Positions 35,601 through 49,375 are shown, counted from the first letter of the stretch. The stretch: 64,000 nt of DNA from Saccharum officinarum (GCA_020631735.1 CM036159.1:15663511-15727510), one strand, 5' to 3'. A program made the numbers and translations. The notes: generated from the letters alone by a model not told the origin.

Positions 35601-36436
35601 TGCGTGATGCACGCATACATATGCACGTGCGGACGCGAATACTATACTATCTATCTATCCCACTGGCGTTTACTGCTATGAGTGCTAGTAGTGACCGTCT
35701 TTACCACTCGCGTGAAATTCTCGGTCATTTCCTCTTCTCTTCATGGTTATTCGCTCATGGCCATTTGTGGTCAAGGTCCCGGCCGGCCGGTGGCCTACTG
35801 GTTTACTCGATCACCGTACGTCATGTGGACGAACACTGTAACGGCCGGGAAGCATGCGGCACGCATGCAGTGGAGGCCCTAGAGAGGGTCCTTGCCCCCG
35901 ATCGACGCATTGCATAGCATGCATATGCTTCTTTAATAAGGGCATCGTCAAATGGTGGTTGGTAATTACTACTCCTGGGTACTACCGTCGTCCTGCACAC
36001 CATCTCGCCCTGTGTTGTTTGTACGTCCAGGATCATGCACAGGGCAGCTCCGGCGCCCCCACCTGCTGCTTGCACGTACGGCGCGAGCAATGCCGCGTCG
36101 TAGAGTAAGAGTACAGTACACTCATCTTGTAGAAGTGGCGAGAGAGAGCAAGCACCAAGCAAGGCTGGTTGTTGCCGGTAGCGTTGTACATTCATAGGCG
36201 TGTCCCCGATCCGGCAACCGGCATGTTAACTCCTTTGCAACGACTCGGTGGACCGCTGGTTGATCGATAGTAGCAGTATGATGATGTGCTAAGTGCTACG
36301 GACTCCGGAACGCCGAGACGCAAACAAAAACGGACGTTCAATCTCGCTCTCGTCTGTCGTACATTCATCGTCGTGGCAAAATTTCTCCGGTTGACGTGAA
36401 GGCTGGAGGGACCCCCGGCCGGCCAAGGCGACAAAG
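32655..36436. other. Intergenic, no gene seen
   Basis: About 3.8 kb without supported coding. A 42-bp imperfect tandem repeat (CGTGTCTTGCGTATC at 34018 and 34060) lies in a GC-rich block at 33875-34135 that may be a piece of an old retroelement. GC-rich open frames at 35037-36200 have no domain and overlap on both strands. Confidence 0.45.
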
Positions 36437-36439
36437 GTT

Positions 36440-39400
36440 CACTACACCACAGCCCAAAATCAACGTCAGTTGGGGGTCGTTAAAAATGTCGATTTAACGT
36501 CGGAAAGTTAGACGTTAATGATTTGTAACGGACGGTAGGTCATTATATCTCATTTTGACTACAGGTCGTCGGACGTTAATTCTATTTCGATTCAACGTCG
36601 GATGGTCGGTCGTTATATCGTTCTTTTAACGACCCACCGGTCGTCGCCACAGATGGACTCCACTCGCGCACTGGATGAGCCCACTTCCCGCCTAACCTTT
36701 TAACATAGGCCCACATGACAGAAAAAAAAATCAAAGCCCGCCAATGGGTCAGCCCATTTTCTATCTCCCGCCTGCTGGGCACTCAGAGCAGGAACCCCAA
36801 AATCCACCGCACTCCTCTCCCCTGACGCACACCACGCCGCCACCCGAAGCCAATCGAAGAAAAAAAAAATAGCGTCGCCCTGCACACGCCCTCACACGAG
36901 CGGCCTGCCTGCCGCCGTCGGCCGGCCACCGGCCACCGGCCCCTCTCAACGGTGCCCCCAAATCTCCTCTGCGCGGTCAGTCTGCGGGCCGGCGAGCTCA
37001 GCTCGGCCCCTCCCGGCGGCGACCTCAGCTCTCGCCCGCTCCCCACCGGTGACCACAGCTCGGCCGGCGACCTCAGCTCGACGTCGTCTCCAGGTAGCTC
37101 GCCATTCCCTCCTCCCACCTCAGCCCCACCGGGTTCCTCTGCACCCACACCCCTACCCCTCTGTGTTTCTGTCCTCTGCACTGCCGCCACAGGCAGATCT
37201 CCCCCCTGCCTCGCTCTGCACAGCAGATCCAAAGAAGGGAGCCGCCATCTCCATCTGCACTTGTATGGCATCTCCATCTGCACTTGTATTTGCTGTTGTT
37301 GTATTCGGTAGATCCCAAGAGGGCCTCCAAAGCCATCTGATTTGCTAGCTGCTAGTACTACTTCACTAATCAGGTTCATGAGAATGTAGGATCTCTTCGG
37401 ACTCTGCAGCTCCGGCTCTCAGGCCATTGCGGCCAAGATTGCATGCTCCTCTGCACACTGGCGGAGGCAAGGGGGCCAGCAGTGGCCACGGCCCCTCCCA
37501 AGTTCAGCACTAGATTTTTATAGTCTATAATTTGTGCTTTTGTAAGCTTCAGCTGATCGATGCATACTATAATTGCCTAGTCCAGCAGTATGCTGTAGCT
37601 TATATGTTGTAGCTAGTATGCTAGTATGTTGTAGCTTATGCTTTTTTATTTATTTTTGAAGGATGATCCTAATACCTAAAAGAGAGCCATTTCAATTTTT
37701 TTTGAAGGAAGAAAGCCATCAAGGACAAATTAAATGACCCTGACTAGTCAAAAAAAATAGTACTTTTTATATCATACAAACTCAGTATATTAAATATATA
37801 GTTGATCCCTATATATACTAAGATTAATATACTATGTTATTTATGTTTGGTCATTGTCCAGCCCCCTCTATACCACAGCTGTTGACATACTTCCCTTCCT
37901 AATTACTCGCTAATTCATGGATCTGTGGTTTCCTTTATCCAGCAGGTTATATTCGTGGTTGACATACTGCTGCTGGAAAGAAATGGAAGGATTTTAAAGC
38001 AAACCTGAAGAAGAAGTTTTTTAAAGGCAAAATAACAGAAGAACAAATAAGAAAACAACAAGGTGATAGGCTGAATGATGATGATTGGAAGTTTCTCAAA
38101 AATCATTGGACAACTCCAGAATCTGAAGTAAGTAAACTACTCCTAGTTACTGCTTTGTTCAAGAAAAAACAACATCTAGTTGCTGCTTGTTGATTGCTGG
38201 TTATAGCCATCTTTGCTGCTTCCTGTGTTGCTGCTTGCTAGTTACAACTTGCTGGTTGCTGACAAAGCCATTTCTATCATAGACTCGCTCAGAAATTGCC
38301 AAAGCCAACCGTGCAAAGTTGTCCATACATCATACAACTGGTAGCAAGAGCTTTGCTTGTAACAGGCATGAATTGGTATGTCAAACTATTATCTACCTGG
38401 TATGTCAAACTATAATAGGCATGCTACCTTTCTTGAGTACTAAAACTGAAACACTTGTAGGCTAATGAACTTGGGCGCCCTCCTCGAAGGGATGAACTAT
38501 ATATCAAAACACATACAAGGAAAAATGGAATCCCATCGAGGAATACAGAACCAATTATTGTAAGTTTTTCCTTGAACAAGTATCACTGTCTGAAATGTTG
38601 GTTTTGGCAAATTAATAATGATATTTTGTTTGTGCAGAATAAACTTAAATCTGTTATTGAAGCTCAGCCTGAATTGACAGAGAGAACCATCCAAGAAGGC
38701 GATGCATTTGCCATTGCTTGTGGAAAAAAGAACCGAAAGGGCGTGTTCGGGTTTTAGGTCTAAGACCAACTCCCCAAACTATTGGTGCACCAGGAGTGAA
38801 GGGCTACACACCAACAAGGGTTCAAATGCAAGTTCTAGAGTGTAAGAGGAAAGAAAGTCAGCAAGCAGCTCTAGAACAACGCATAGCAGAATTAGAAGCT
38901 GAATTGGCGCGTGAAAGGTTGGCACGTGAAAGGTCAAGTATGGAAAATGTCTCTCAGAATGGCTCTAACTCACGACACCATGGGGTAAATTATTTGTACA
39001 TCCTCTGAATTGAATTATTAATCCATCAATAGCTAGTTTGCTTTATCTGGTGCTATATCTATACTCTGATTTGTACATCCTCTATACTTTAGCTGTTTGC
39101 TTCTGGTGCTATATATATAATTTAGCCTAACTGAAAAGTGACTGTAGTCTTTTATACTTAATTTTAGTCACCATAACTGCATAGTGACACTTGGACTTCA
39201 TTTGTCCTGAGTACTTACTGTACTACTTTGCGTGGCCTGAGCATGGCAGTTGTTGATTGTAATTAACCACATGAACTCTTTTGTTACTAGGAGAGTTTAT
39301 ATGATTGAGATAAGTTGACTTGCTTAATATGTCACAGAAGTTTTTTCCTAAGTTCTTATGTTGTCCCAGAATGGCTCTAACATCCCACTTTTTTGCTTAC

Positions 39401-41621
39401 AGAGCCCAAGATCTGAAGAAAATTATGTCCAGACAAATCATGCTCCTGAATTTCTTGAAGATGGTGCCTATGCAGATAACTCTAATGAGTATGAATATGT
39501 GCTTGTGCGTAGGACCAACTTAGCCTCACCAGTCCAGCAGCCCCACCGATCGAGCAGCTCCCCATTTGTGCAGCCCAACACCTTTCCTGCAGCCTCATTT
39601 ATGCAGCGCCCTCACTCTAGCCCCATTCCTACAGCCACAGACGTTCAGCCACCTCAGTCTAACCCCATTCCTACAGCCCCAGTTGTCCAGTCCCCTCAGT
39701 CTAGCCCTGACGGTGCAACCCCATCAAGGAATGGTGATGCAAATCGCATCTCACATGCTGACCTTGTAATGTTCTCATTGTTTTTCATTTTTTTTTGCTT
39801 ATAGTCCAATGGTGATTTTTTAATGAATACAATTCTCATAAGTACATTGTTTGTTTCAGTGTGGCAACGAAGTTATACTATATGCACTCCAAAGAGATGA
39901 ACCTGTGGCCAAGGGAATAGTTATTTCAGTAAATCCTAGCACCATGTGTGCAGGCCACACTCTTGGAAGGAAACACTGTGAAGTTGTTATCAGGTATGTG
40001 ATGAAAAGGGAAGCAAAGGTACCTCGTCCATATCCTGGTGTGCAAGACATGGCTGATGCTAAGGACCTGTCAATTGCATGGCCATATAACAGGGTAACAA
40101 ACAACACTTGTCATTGTTTGTCGTTTTCATATGTAATGAGTGCCCAGATTTTCTAATTGTTGATATTTCTAACAGCTCAAGGTCAGCAAGACTAAAAAAT
40201 CATCCCATGGAACAGGTGTGCTATTCTGAATTTTTCCATCTACATGTCATTTAGGAGATCATACATCTTGCATGAAACTATGAACCTTTGTACATATGAA
40301 AATGAAAATGACATGATCTAGCAATCTGAAACTTTGCCCAAAATGACATGATCTAGCAAGCATGCTGATTGTGTGAATGGAAAACTAGAGTATAGTTGTA
40401 CCTCCTACATGTTAGTGCTTGGTGACTGGTGCCCCTTCCAAGCATGCTGACATGATCTAACCAACATGCAGTGGTGCTTCGATGTTTCTTTTATGTGTGC
40501 ATCTTGCTGATTTTCAGATGGTCTGTGATAACCTAAACCAATTTCTATAGAAACAACTATTGCTGCCATGTTGTAGAAGAGTCATATGGAGAACTGCTAT
40601 TATTTATCTAAATATTTTCAGAAATTCTAAATTCCAGAAGAACAATTCCTTTATTTAGTAGATGTGATCCCTGCTGTATGCCTGAGTAGATGTGATCCCT
40701 CCATGTTGTGGCTGTGTGCATAGTGCCTGCTAGGTTGAAACCATAGTCAATGTATTGTCTGGTGGCTGTGAAATGAAATCTGAAATTAATATGCATCATA
40801 AATGAATTTTCATTCCATGAATACCAATTGTGCTGCTTGCTGCCTTGTGCTGGGTGCTTGTGCCTCCAGCTGACTGGTGCCTTTTATGAAGTTTTTGGTT
40901 GAGTTTTCTTTATGAATTTCAACTTTTATTTACAGGTGGTGGGAGGAAATAGCTGGAAGTAGAGTGCAGCCACTGATTGGATCAAAGTGCTCATGATGAC
41001 GTGTTTTGAACATCCTAGCTATAGATGAAAACATTTGTTTGGACTTACTAGAGGTGGATCATTTTGTAAAGTGTGGAAGCAAACTATGAGATATGGGTTG
41101 TGGAACCGTATCTCTAGTACGTCTACCATTTTGGCCAAACTTGTTTCATCTTAGCTTTTGTTTGCCATGAATTGTGTGTAAAATGGCATGACAAATTATG
41201 ATGGATTTAATATAACTTGTGAGCTCTTTCTGGTCTAGCTTATGTGTTTCATGACAGTGTTATTTGAATGTATGAGATGCTACTGTTGATTGTATGATTA
41301 AAATATAAACAGTAGCACATAATATTATATGTTAATTATTTGTATGCATAGTGATGGACAGTGGGTCGCTATAAATATATATCATCAGGCGGTGCGTCGT
41401 TATAAGTTTATAAACCACGTCAGAAGATCTGTCGTTATATCTTTTGCATATCGTTAGACGGTCCGACGTTAAAAGTCGGTCTGACGTTAAAAGTTTTTGA
41501 CGTCGCCAGTATCAACGACTCATATATGTGTCGTTATAAGTTTATAACGACCGACCGTAAGATGCTGAAACGGCTTATAACGACCCACCGACCGACGCTG
41601 AATCTGGGCTGTGGTATAGTG
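36440..41621 (+). mobile_element. CACTA (En/Spm) transposon, complete ends, non-autonomous
   Basis: The 5182-bp element has ends CACTACACCACAGCCCA and TGGGCTGTGGTATAGTG, inverted repeats differing at one base. The 3-bp target GTT is duplicated at 36437-36439 and 41622-41624. Subterminal regions (36460-36640 and 41345-41600) carry many copies of short TAACG/CGTTA-based motifs in both orientations, the usual binding sites of the element's TnpA-like protein. Inside is one spliced TnpA-type gene (37963-40952). No TNP2 transposase coding was recognised, so movement would need a transposase in trans. The intact duplication and near-identical ends suggest a fairly recent insertion. Confidence 0.95.
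37963..40952 (+). pseudogene. CACTA TnpA-type protein (Ptta/En/Spm), frameshifted
   Basis: Spliced + strand exons with good GT-AG borders are about 37963-38127, 38283-38375, 38461-38559, 38638-38984, 39403-39765, 39860-40093, 40176-40215 and 40936-40952 (ending GGRK-stop). Exons 1-3 match the plant Ptta/En/Spm transposase family: KKWKDFKANLKKKFFKGKIT, NHWTTPESE, ANRAKLSIHHTTGSKSFA, RPPRRDELYIKTHTRKNG. Exon 4 adds a helical segment rich in Glu, Leu and Arg (QRIAELEAELARERLARER), exon 5 a Pro/Gln/Ser-rich linker, and exon 6 a TNP1/En/Spm-like domain (CGNEVILYALQRDEPVAKGI). A frame change at about 38739-38742, in a G-run, ends the exon 4 frame early. The true first exon and start codon are not resolved. 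This class binds element ends; it is not the catalytic subunit. Confidence 0.82.
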
Positions 41622-41633
41622 GTTTACCGTGCG

Positions 41634-42177
41634 TAAGATTGGACATTCGGGTTACCTAAAAATTTTGGGTCGGGTAATACGGGTATTGAAAATTGCTACC
41701 TGATGTTTGCTCTGAAAAAACATTACCCGAAATTTCGGGTACCCGATAATTTGGGTTCGGGTTTTACCCGATATACCCGAAATTGACAAAACCAACCATT
41801 TTGGAAGAATTCAAGTACCATTGTAAAGCAATAAACAATAGTCCTTTAAATCACATCATGTCTTTATATCAATTACCAACAAATCACTTATCAAGTTAGC
41901 ATAAATCTACATTAATTCATGCCAAATAATATATTTATATGGCATTGAACTACCTCATGTCTTCATATTAGGAATAGAAGAGCAAATATTTGAGATATTT
42001 CGGGTAATTCGGTAGTTCGAGTACCGGAAAACATTACCCGAATTACCCAAACTAATTTCGGATTTTTACAATCACTATCCAAAATTGTGATCGGGTAATT
42101 CGGGTTCGGGTACTTCGGGTCTGGGTTCGGGTAGTTCGGGTTCGAAAATTGGGTATCAGGTATTTTGTCCACCCTTA
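41634..42177. mobile_element. hAT-like non-autonomous element, 8-bp duplication
   Basis: The 544-bp element has ends TAAGATTGGACA and TGTCCACCCTTA, imperfect inverted repeats. The 8-bp target ACCGTGCG is repeated exactly at 41626-41633 and 42178-42185. It is internally rich in CGGGTAATTCGGG and complementary CCCGAAATT motifs. It begins only 12 bp beyond the CACTA end. The minus-strand frame with repeated YPNPNYP is a product of the repetition. Confidence 0.88.
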
Positions 42178-42639
42178 ACCGTGCGTACCACTTGCGAGTT
42201 GCGAAGCTTGCCTCACGCATGGATCATGGATGGTCCAGCACATGAACCGGCGGGCACCACAAGCGCGCGCGGACGACGACCGGAGACCGACGACGATCAT
42301 CGTGCCCCACGCCTCGGCCTCACTGGCGACGCGCGGGCGGGCGGCCGCCGCAGCGCGTAGGAACAGGAGCATAGGACGCGCCGATCACACTCACACGTCG
42401 TCCCGGGAGGCGGACGCGGACGCGTCTCGTCTTCCGGCCTGCACCGTGCACATCTCCCCTGATCCCCTCCATCTCCAGACGCAATCACGCAACTACTAGT
42501 CCACAACCGCCACAGGGCCACATACCACAATACGGAGTATACTCCATTTTTATTCCATTTTTATATTTTCTAGTAATAGTATAGAGATAGTCCTATACTA
42601 CTAGCCTTCTTTTTGTTCAAGCCAACGAAGAGCAAGCTC

Positions 42640-44697
42640 TACTAGTAAAAAACATCTTGAGCACGTATGAAAAGAGCACAGGTCAGTTGATCAGCAAAAA
42701 CAAATGCAGTGTTCTATTTGGGCGAAACTGCTCTGAGGGCAACATAGAGACTGTCAACCATTGCTGGAAAACACAGAACAGAAATGCAGATGAAAAATAT
42801 CTTGGTCTTCCAATTCCAGAAGGAAGAATGGTCAAAGAAAATTCCGAAGTATAAAAGAAAGATTCAGCAAGCGTGCGAACGACTGGTCAGAGAAATACCT
42901 CTCAAGTGGGGCAAAAGAGGTTCTTGTCAAATCTGTCCTCTAGAGCCTCCCTACTTATGCCATGAGTGTCTTTAAATTCTCTGCAGGTCTCTGTGATGAA
43001 CTCGAGCAATTGATAAGAAATTTTTGGTGAGGAGACGAGCACGAAAGAAGGAAAATTCATTGGCTTGCCTGGGACAAAATTACCAAACCAAAGCTCAGAG
43101 GTGGCATAGGCTTCCGGGACCTTGCCCTCTTCAACCCAGCACTTCTTGCTAAACAAGCTTGGCGCCTCCTACAATTTCTTGATAGTCTATGCGCGAGAAT
43201 GCTAAAGGCAAAATATTTCCCCAATGGAAATCTGCTAGACACTAGCTTCCCAGCAAATTCCTCACCGACTTGGAAGGGCATTGAACATGGACTCGAGCTG
43301 TTAAAAAAAGGAACCATTTGGAGAGTGAATAATGGCCAAAACATCCAAATCTGGAGGGACAATTGGATACCACGGTCGAACTCACTAAAAATTTCTCGAC
43401 CAGCAAAAACTACTAGAATACACAGAGTGTCCGACTTGATCCTAAAAAATCCAAGACATTGGAATGAAACCCTCATAAAGCAAATATTCTTTCAGAATGA
43501 AGCCGAAGAAATTCTCAGCATCAGGATTCCAGAAAATGAGGGTGATGATATCCTCGCTTGGCACTTTGAAAAAAATGGTTTATTCTCAGTCAGGAGCGCA
43601 TACAAACTTGCAGCAGAAATAAATAACAATGACTGCAGCACAAGCATAACTGCTGATAGGAGAAACTTTGAGGTGATCTGGACTTCACCGGTGCCACAGA
43701 AGATAAAAGTCTTCACATGGAAGTTGGCCCGAAATGGCCTAGCAGTGCAAACAAATAGACAAAAACGCCACTTAATCCCGGATGCCACGTGCTCTATCTG
43801 CGGCCTGGAACCAGAATTCCGAACACCATGCCATGGTCCGATGCACGAAAGTTGTTGCTCTTCGACAAGCCCTCTGACAAGTTTGGGACCTTCCGGGTGA
43901 GACATCCTTTCATTATACAGGACCTGATTGGCTGCTGGTCCTGCTCAATAGTGTCAATAAAGAAACAAGAGCCAGTCTGATGTTCCTCTTCTGGAGAGTC
44001 TGGCATCTCAGAAATGATATCATCTTCGGGAAAGGTGAAAGTCTTATATCTACCTCGGTGGTTTTTCTTCAAAACTACCTCACTCCAATGAACGGAAACA
44101 GTAAGTTGGATTCCAAAGGAAAAGGGAAAGCAATCTGTTACCCTGAGCATGTAGGATCCTCCCTTGCTGCTCAAAGTGATAAAAAAAGGAAAATTTCCAT
44201 GGTCGCCACCTCCCCCTGACTGGATAAAACTAAATGTGGATGCAGGTTTTGATCCCCACTCTGGTCATGCCGGGATCGGTTTCATTGCAAGAAACCATGT
44301 TGGCAAGGTGTTGTTCTCCGGATGGTCAAGTGATAAGCGATGCAGGTCGGCTGAAGAAGCAGAATGCCTTGCTGCTTGGGTGGGTCTAAAACATACCCAT
44401 GCCACCTGGAATGGGCGCCTCTGGCTAGAATCAGATTGCTTTGCGACGGTATGCTATTTGAAGGACGAGTGTAGAAATCGTTTTGAAAGCTGCCACATCA
44501 TCGAAGAAGCAAAGAGAGTCCTTCAACTTTTCCAAGACTTCAGAGTATCCAAATGCGACCGGAGTGCGAACGAGGCAGCTCATGAGTTGTGTCAGTTTGG
44601 TAGGAGAGAGCTTTCTGATGTTTTTATTGCTAATGGCATTCCGACCTGCGTGTCGGCCGCTTTAGCTCCAGCTTGTAATAACATTGTTTTAATATAA
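42640..44697 (+). pseudogene. LINE ORF2 remnant: RT end, zf-RVT, RNase H
   Basis: The order is KYLGLPIPEGRM, then GGIGFRDLALFNPALLAKQA (about 43100-43160). Next is the zf-RVT part at 43199-43810 (LAWHFEKNGLFSVRSAYKLA, WTSPVPQKIKVFTWKLARNG, a Cys pair at CSICGLEPE). Last is an RVT_3-type RNase H at about 44200-44697 (KLNVDAGFDPHSGHAGIGF, EAECLAAWVGL, WLESDC, SANEAAHELC). Asp in NVDAG, Glu in EAEC and Asp in ESDC are likely catalytic positions. Several stops and frame changes between 42850 and 43200, and again at 43820-44160, make it inactive. Confidence 0.88.
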
Positions 44698-44722
44698 TTA
44701 AGCTCTCCCCTTTCAAAAAAAA
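42640..44722 (+). mobile_element. LINE retrotransposon, 5'-truncated
   Basis: The stretch holds the 3' part of a plant L1-type element: the end of the reverse transcriptase, the zf-RVT region and an RNase H domain, finishing in a short A-tract (AAAAAAAAG at about 44714-44722). The 5' end is truncated, as is usual for LINE copies. I could not confirm a target duplication. Confidence 0.88.
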
Positions 44723-44782
44723 GTATATATAGGCCTGCCTACCGTCCTACCAATGTGACGAGTAGGAGTACCAGAGTTACTA

Positions 44783-45043
44783 CTCCCTCCATTCCAAATT
44801 ATAAGACATTTCAAGAATCTTGGAGAGTCAAAGCATATTAAGTTTGACCAAAATTATAGAGAAAATTACAAAAAAAATTATAACATTAAATAGGTATACT
44901 ATGAAAATATAATTAATGAAGAATCTAATGATACTTAATTGATGTCATAAATATTATTATCTTATCATATAAATTTGGTTAAACTTGAGATCCTTTGACT
45001 CTTCAAGATTCTTGGAATAACTTATAATTTGGGATGGAGGCAG
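44783..45043. mobile_element. Stowaway MITE
   Basis: The 261-bp element has CTCCCTCCATTCCAAATTAT at the left and the matching complement ATAATTTGGGATGGAGGCAG at the right. TA duplicates at 44781-44782 and 45044-45045. Confidence 0.93.
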
Positions 45044-45045
45044 TA

Positions 45046-45498
45046 GCTAGCAGCTGCCTCTATGGCTGCTGTAGAGTGCCTGGCGAGAGGGTTGTAGTAC
45101 TGTTGGTAGCATCTGCTCCTGGCAGTGACAGTGTGTTTTAGGCTACAGGCTAGGCCAGCTTGGCGAGCTTTTAGCACAATTGCACGGGCCATGCGCCCCT
45201 TTCTGTTTCAGCCACCGTAGTACCGTAAGTACTCCACGTATACAGTCAAAGTTAAAGACAGTTGACTTCTTAAAAAACAGGAAACTCATTTTATGGGAGG
45301 AACAGGTAAGAGCGGGAGGTAAACTGTAGTGAGATCGTGTACTCGTATTATAGGCATCAAAGGATTTAAGTGTAGAAGGTACAATGGTATATACATATTG
45401 CAAACTATATAAGAAGACATACTCTCTCCGTTTTAAAATAGACGAGGCTTTCGACTTTTAGACATCATGATTGACTGTCATGTAAACAAAAAAAAGTG
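45046..45498. other. Intergenic with a solo Stowaway-type end
   Basis: There is no gene. At about 45421-45460 the sequence CTCTCTCCGTTTTAAAATAGACGAGG resembles a single Stowaway end with no partner nearby. Confidence 0.4.
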
Positions 45499-45506
45499 CT
45501 GGCGAA

Positions 45507-46012
45507 TAGGCTTGAGCATAATTGACCGAAGACCAAATCAAACTAACAAAGACTGAGACCGAAGTGAGCGAGATCAATTTTTCGGTCACGAGTTCGGTCT
45601 AGAGTCCATATTACCACTTTTTTTTACGATTAGTTCAGTTATATGCCTCGGGTAACTGAACTAATCGAGCATTTAGATTTTGTTGACACAATGTGATCTT
45701 TATACTATTATTAGTGATGTAATATTTAGTTTTTTTGTTTATATCAACTATCACTCTTATCATATTGTTTGATGTATATGTTGTATTGTCATTTTTGCCT
45801 TAAAGGAGAAAATAATGATAAATTTTGCTACAAATAATGCTACTTAGTGGTTGTTTTGTCTAGTTTGGTTCATTTGGTCACGATCGAGACTGAACCGAAC
45901 TTGTTTGGTTCTGAGTTTTGCAACTAATTAACCTATTTTCGTTTTTAGAAGACTGAACATCTGATAGAAGAACCGGTCGGTTCCCTTCGGTAAGACCGAA
46001 CACCCACCCCTT
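45507..46012. mobile_element. hAT-like non-autonomous element
   Basis: The 506-bp element starts TAGGCTTGAGCATAATTGACCG; its right end complement begins AAGGGGTGGGTGTTCGGTC. The 8-bp flanks CTGGCGAA (45499-45506) and CTGGCAAA (46013-46020) agree at seven positions. Repeated TTCGGT and ACCGAA motifs lie inside both ends. No coding was seen. Confidence 0.8.
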
Positions 46013-46240
46013 CTGGCAAAGTAGAGAGCCGGCGCAGATGTTCCACGCTAGATAAAAATTGAGATGCCGCCGGATGGGAAAAAATAACAATATTTAAAGG
46101 GTAGATGACAGATTAGCTATGAAGTGCTTCAAAAGCTATATAAAAGTAAATAATACAAGGAAACCTATTTTATTTAGTGATCTTCTAGAAAATATAAATA
46201 TTTCAACATTATGTGTGGAAGCAATAAGTTCAAGAAATAA

Positions 46241-46470
46241 GGCCCCATTTGGTTTGGATGTTAAAGTTTAACAAACAATGTAGCACTTTCGTCTTATTTG
46301 ACAAAAAGTTTCCAATCTGGGACTAATTAGGCTTAATAAATTCGTCTCGTAAATTACTCCTAATATGTGCCGACATGCATGCAATTAGTCTACATTTAGT
46401 ACTCCATGCATTTGCGGGAACATTGATGTGATGGGAGTTAAATTTTAACTCCTCCAAACCAAACGGTGCC
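46241..46470. mobile_element. Tourist-like MITE, TAA target duplication
   Basis: The 230-bp element starts GGCCCCATTTGGTTTGGATG and ends CCTCCAAACCAAACGGTGCC. TAA repeats at 46238-46240 and 46471-46473. It shares the GGACTAATTAGGCTTAAT and TCGTCTCGTAAATTAC core. Confidence 0.93.
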
Positions 46471-46473
46471 TAA

Positions 46474-47762
46474 TATCAGTATAAATACTCAAATACATGT
46501 ACAAGTTCTAGAAGAACATTTCTCACGTCGGTTAAATCATTCAACATATATACGGCTATAAACATCACTGGTATTCTTTTAACATTCAAGTGTTCAATAA
46601 TTTTCAATGGTTTATGTCACCATTTATTTCATCACCGACAAAGATTATAGTGATGTAGAGTAAAGAGTACTAATTTTTTTTCTTGGTTAGGAACAGTGGT
46701 TGTAAAAGTATATTGTGACTAAGCCCAATAACAATGATTATAGCGAAGTTAAAGCACCATTAACAGTAATAACAAAATAATTGGTAATATCATAGTAGCG
46801 CTAAACCATAATGATATTCCCTTTTCAGGAAACATTCATAGGAAGCTATATAGTTATACTCGTAACTTTTGAGGAACAAAATTTATTACCACAACCTTTT
46901 ATCATAACTCTTTCAATACAGTTCTTGGCATAATTTTATAGATAACTTATGATGACAGCTTTCCTATATGAGTTTCGTAGCCCAACTCTTGTTCATATAA
47001 CTACTATAGTGAACAAACTTTATCATAGCAATTTCTTAACGTAACTTTCCTGGCGCAAATTTTATATGATATACTCTTTTATTAATGACATAACTTAGAC
47101 GCGCGCCTTTTGAAAAAAAAAAGATCATATGCAACCTATTCAACACAATTTTTTAACATGATCTGTTCCAAATTAACAAACTTCTCCCTAAAAATGTGTT
47201 GAAAGTATATACTTCGTATGCAATGATATTTTAAATAATTTGAGTTGATAGGTGTTTTTAGAGCGAATGCAGTACTTCACGGTAAACAGGGGCAAAAACG
47301 CAGTAGCGGTTTAATGATTTCTTTTCATACTCCCTCCACGTGAATTCCGTAGAAGTACCAGTACCCGTACAGGAGTCCCGCATGTGAATTTCGAGAAAAA
47401 TCTGCGAAATCCCTATCGGCGACGAGACGAGATGTGATTGCGACGGACGCCGGCTTCCTGATGGCCGACATGAAAAGATCGGCTCGCACAGCTCCAACGT
47501 CAAGTCCCATCCGCGGACACGCCTACACGCCGCTCCGCACCGCACATGTAGCCGCACACAGGCGCGAGGGGGATGGATTGGTCCCTGATTGCCTGATTGG
47601 CCAGTGGTTGGCACCTGCGTCTCGTCGGGCTGGACGCCTGGACGGCTGGTCATGGCCAAAATGACTATTGTACCCCTTCGATCGTGCCCAATTACCGTAT
47701 GTTACCTCCGGGCCCTTGTCAGCTCTCTGATCAGTCTGGTACGCCGGTCTTGTTCGTACATT
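46474..47762. other. AT-rich intergenic, no gene seen
   Basis: No coding, inverted repeat or tandem repeat was identified. The GC-rich part at 47400-47680 has short open frames on both strands without domains. Confidence 0.4.
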
Positions 47763-47950
47763 AAGGTCATGTTTAGTTTTCTAAATTTGCCCCTAAATTT
47801 CGCAGTACAAAAAAAAGATTCTCATCATATTAAAATGCTGTCACATGTATGAAGTATTAAATGTAGATGAAATAAAAAATTAATTATACAGTTTTGTTGT
47901 ACTTTGCGAGACGAACATTTTAACCCTAATTAGTCAATGTTTGGATCCTG
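47763..47950. mobile_element. Tourist-like MITE, right end missing
   Basis: The stretch starts GGTCATGTTTAGTTTTC and carries the core in reverse sense (GTATTAAATGTAGATG, ACTTTGCGAGACGAACATTTT, CCTAATTAGTCAATG), but stops before the expected GGCC or ACACCC end. Confidence 0.75.
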
Positions 47951-48281
47951 TATACGCTAGGCCTCTGTGTGGACAACCATAGCTAATAGTTACACCATTG
48001 ACCTTATTGGTCTACGTATGCCGTGACAGCCCATTCTTCCCAGCATGTGAGATGCAGTGTACAACTCCGTAGTAAATGCTTCCTCCATTTCTCGGTTGAT
48101 CCTTTCGTGCTTCCGCGACGTGCATGAACGACTCGCTCGGCGTCGGCGAACATGACACGGCTCCCCGCGCGGGGACGGCAGCCGCCGGTCCAGCCAGACA
48201 GCAAGCGACACGCGCTGGCACGGCCACGCAGCCAGACGTGGCGCGCTGCCTGCCCGGCTCGCGTACGTACGTGACGCCATA

Positions 48282-49375
<1,094 letters not shown>

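Noticed and set aside
36783..37379. 198-residue minus-strand frame and opposing + frames near the CACTA left end
   Set aside because: GC-rich, open on both strands and without a domain. They may overlap the unseen first exon of the TnpA-type gene but cannot be supported.
41963..42220. Frame encoding repeated Tyr-Pro-Asn-Pro
   Set aside because: It is the CGGGTAATT repeat of the hAT-like element read on the minus strand, not a gene.
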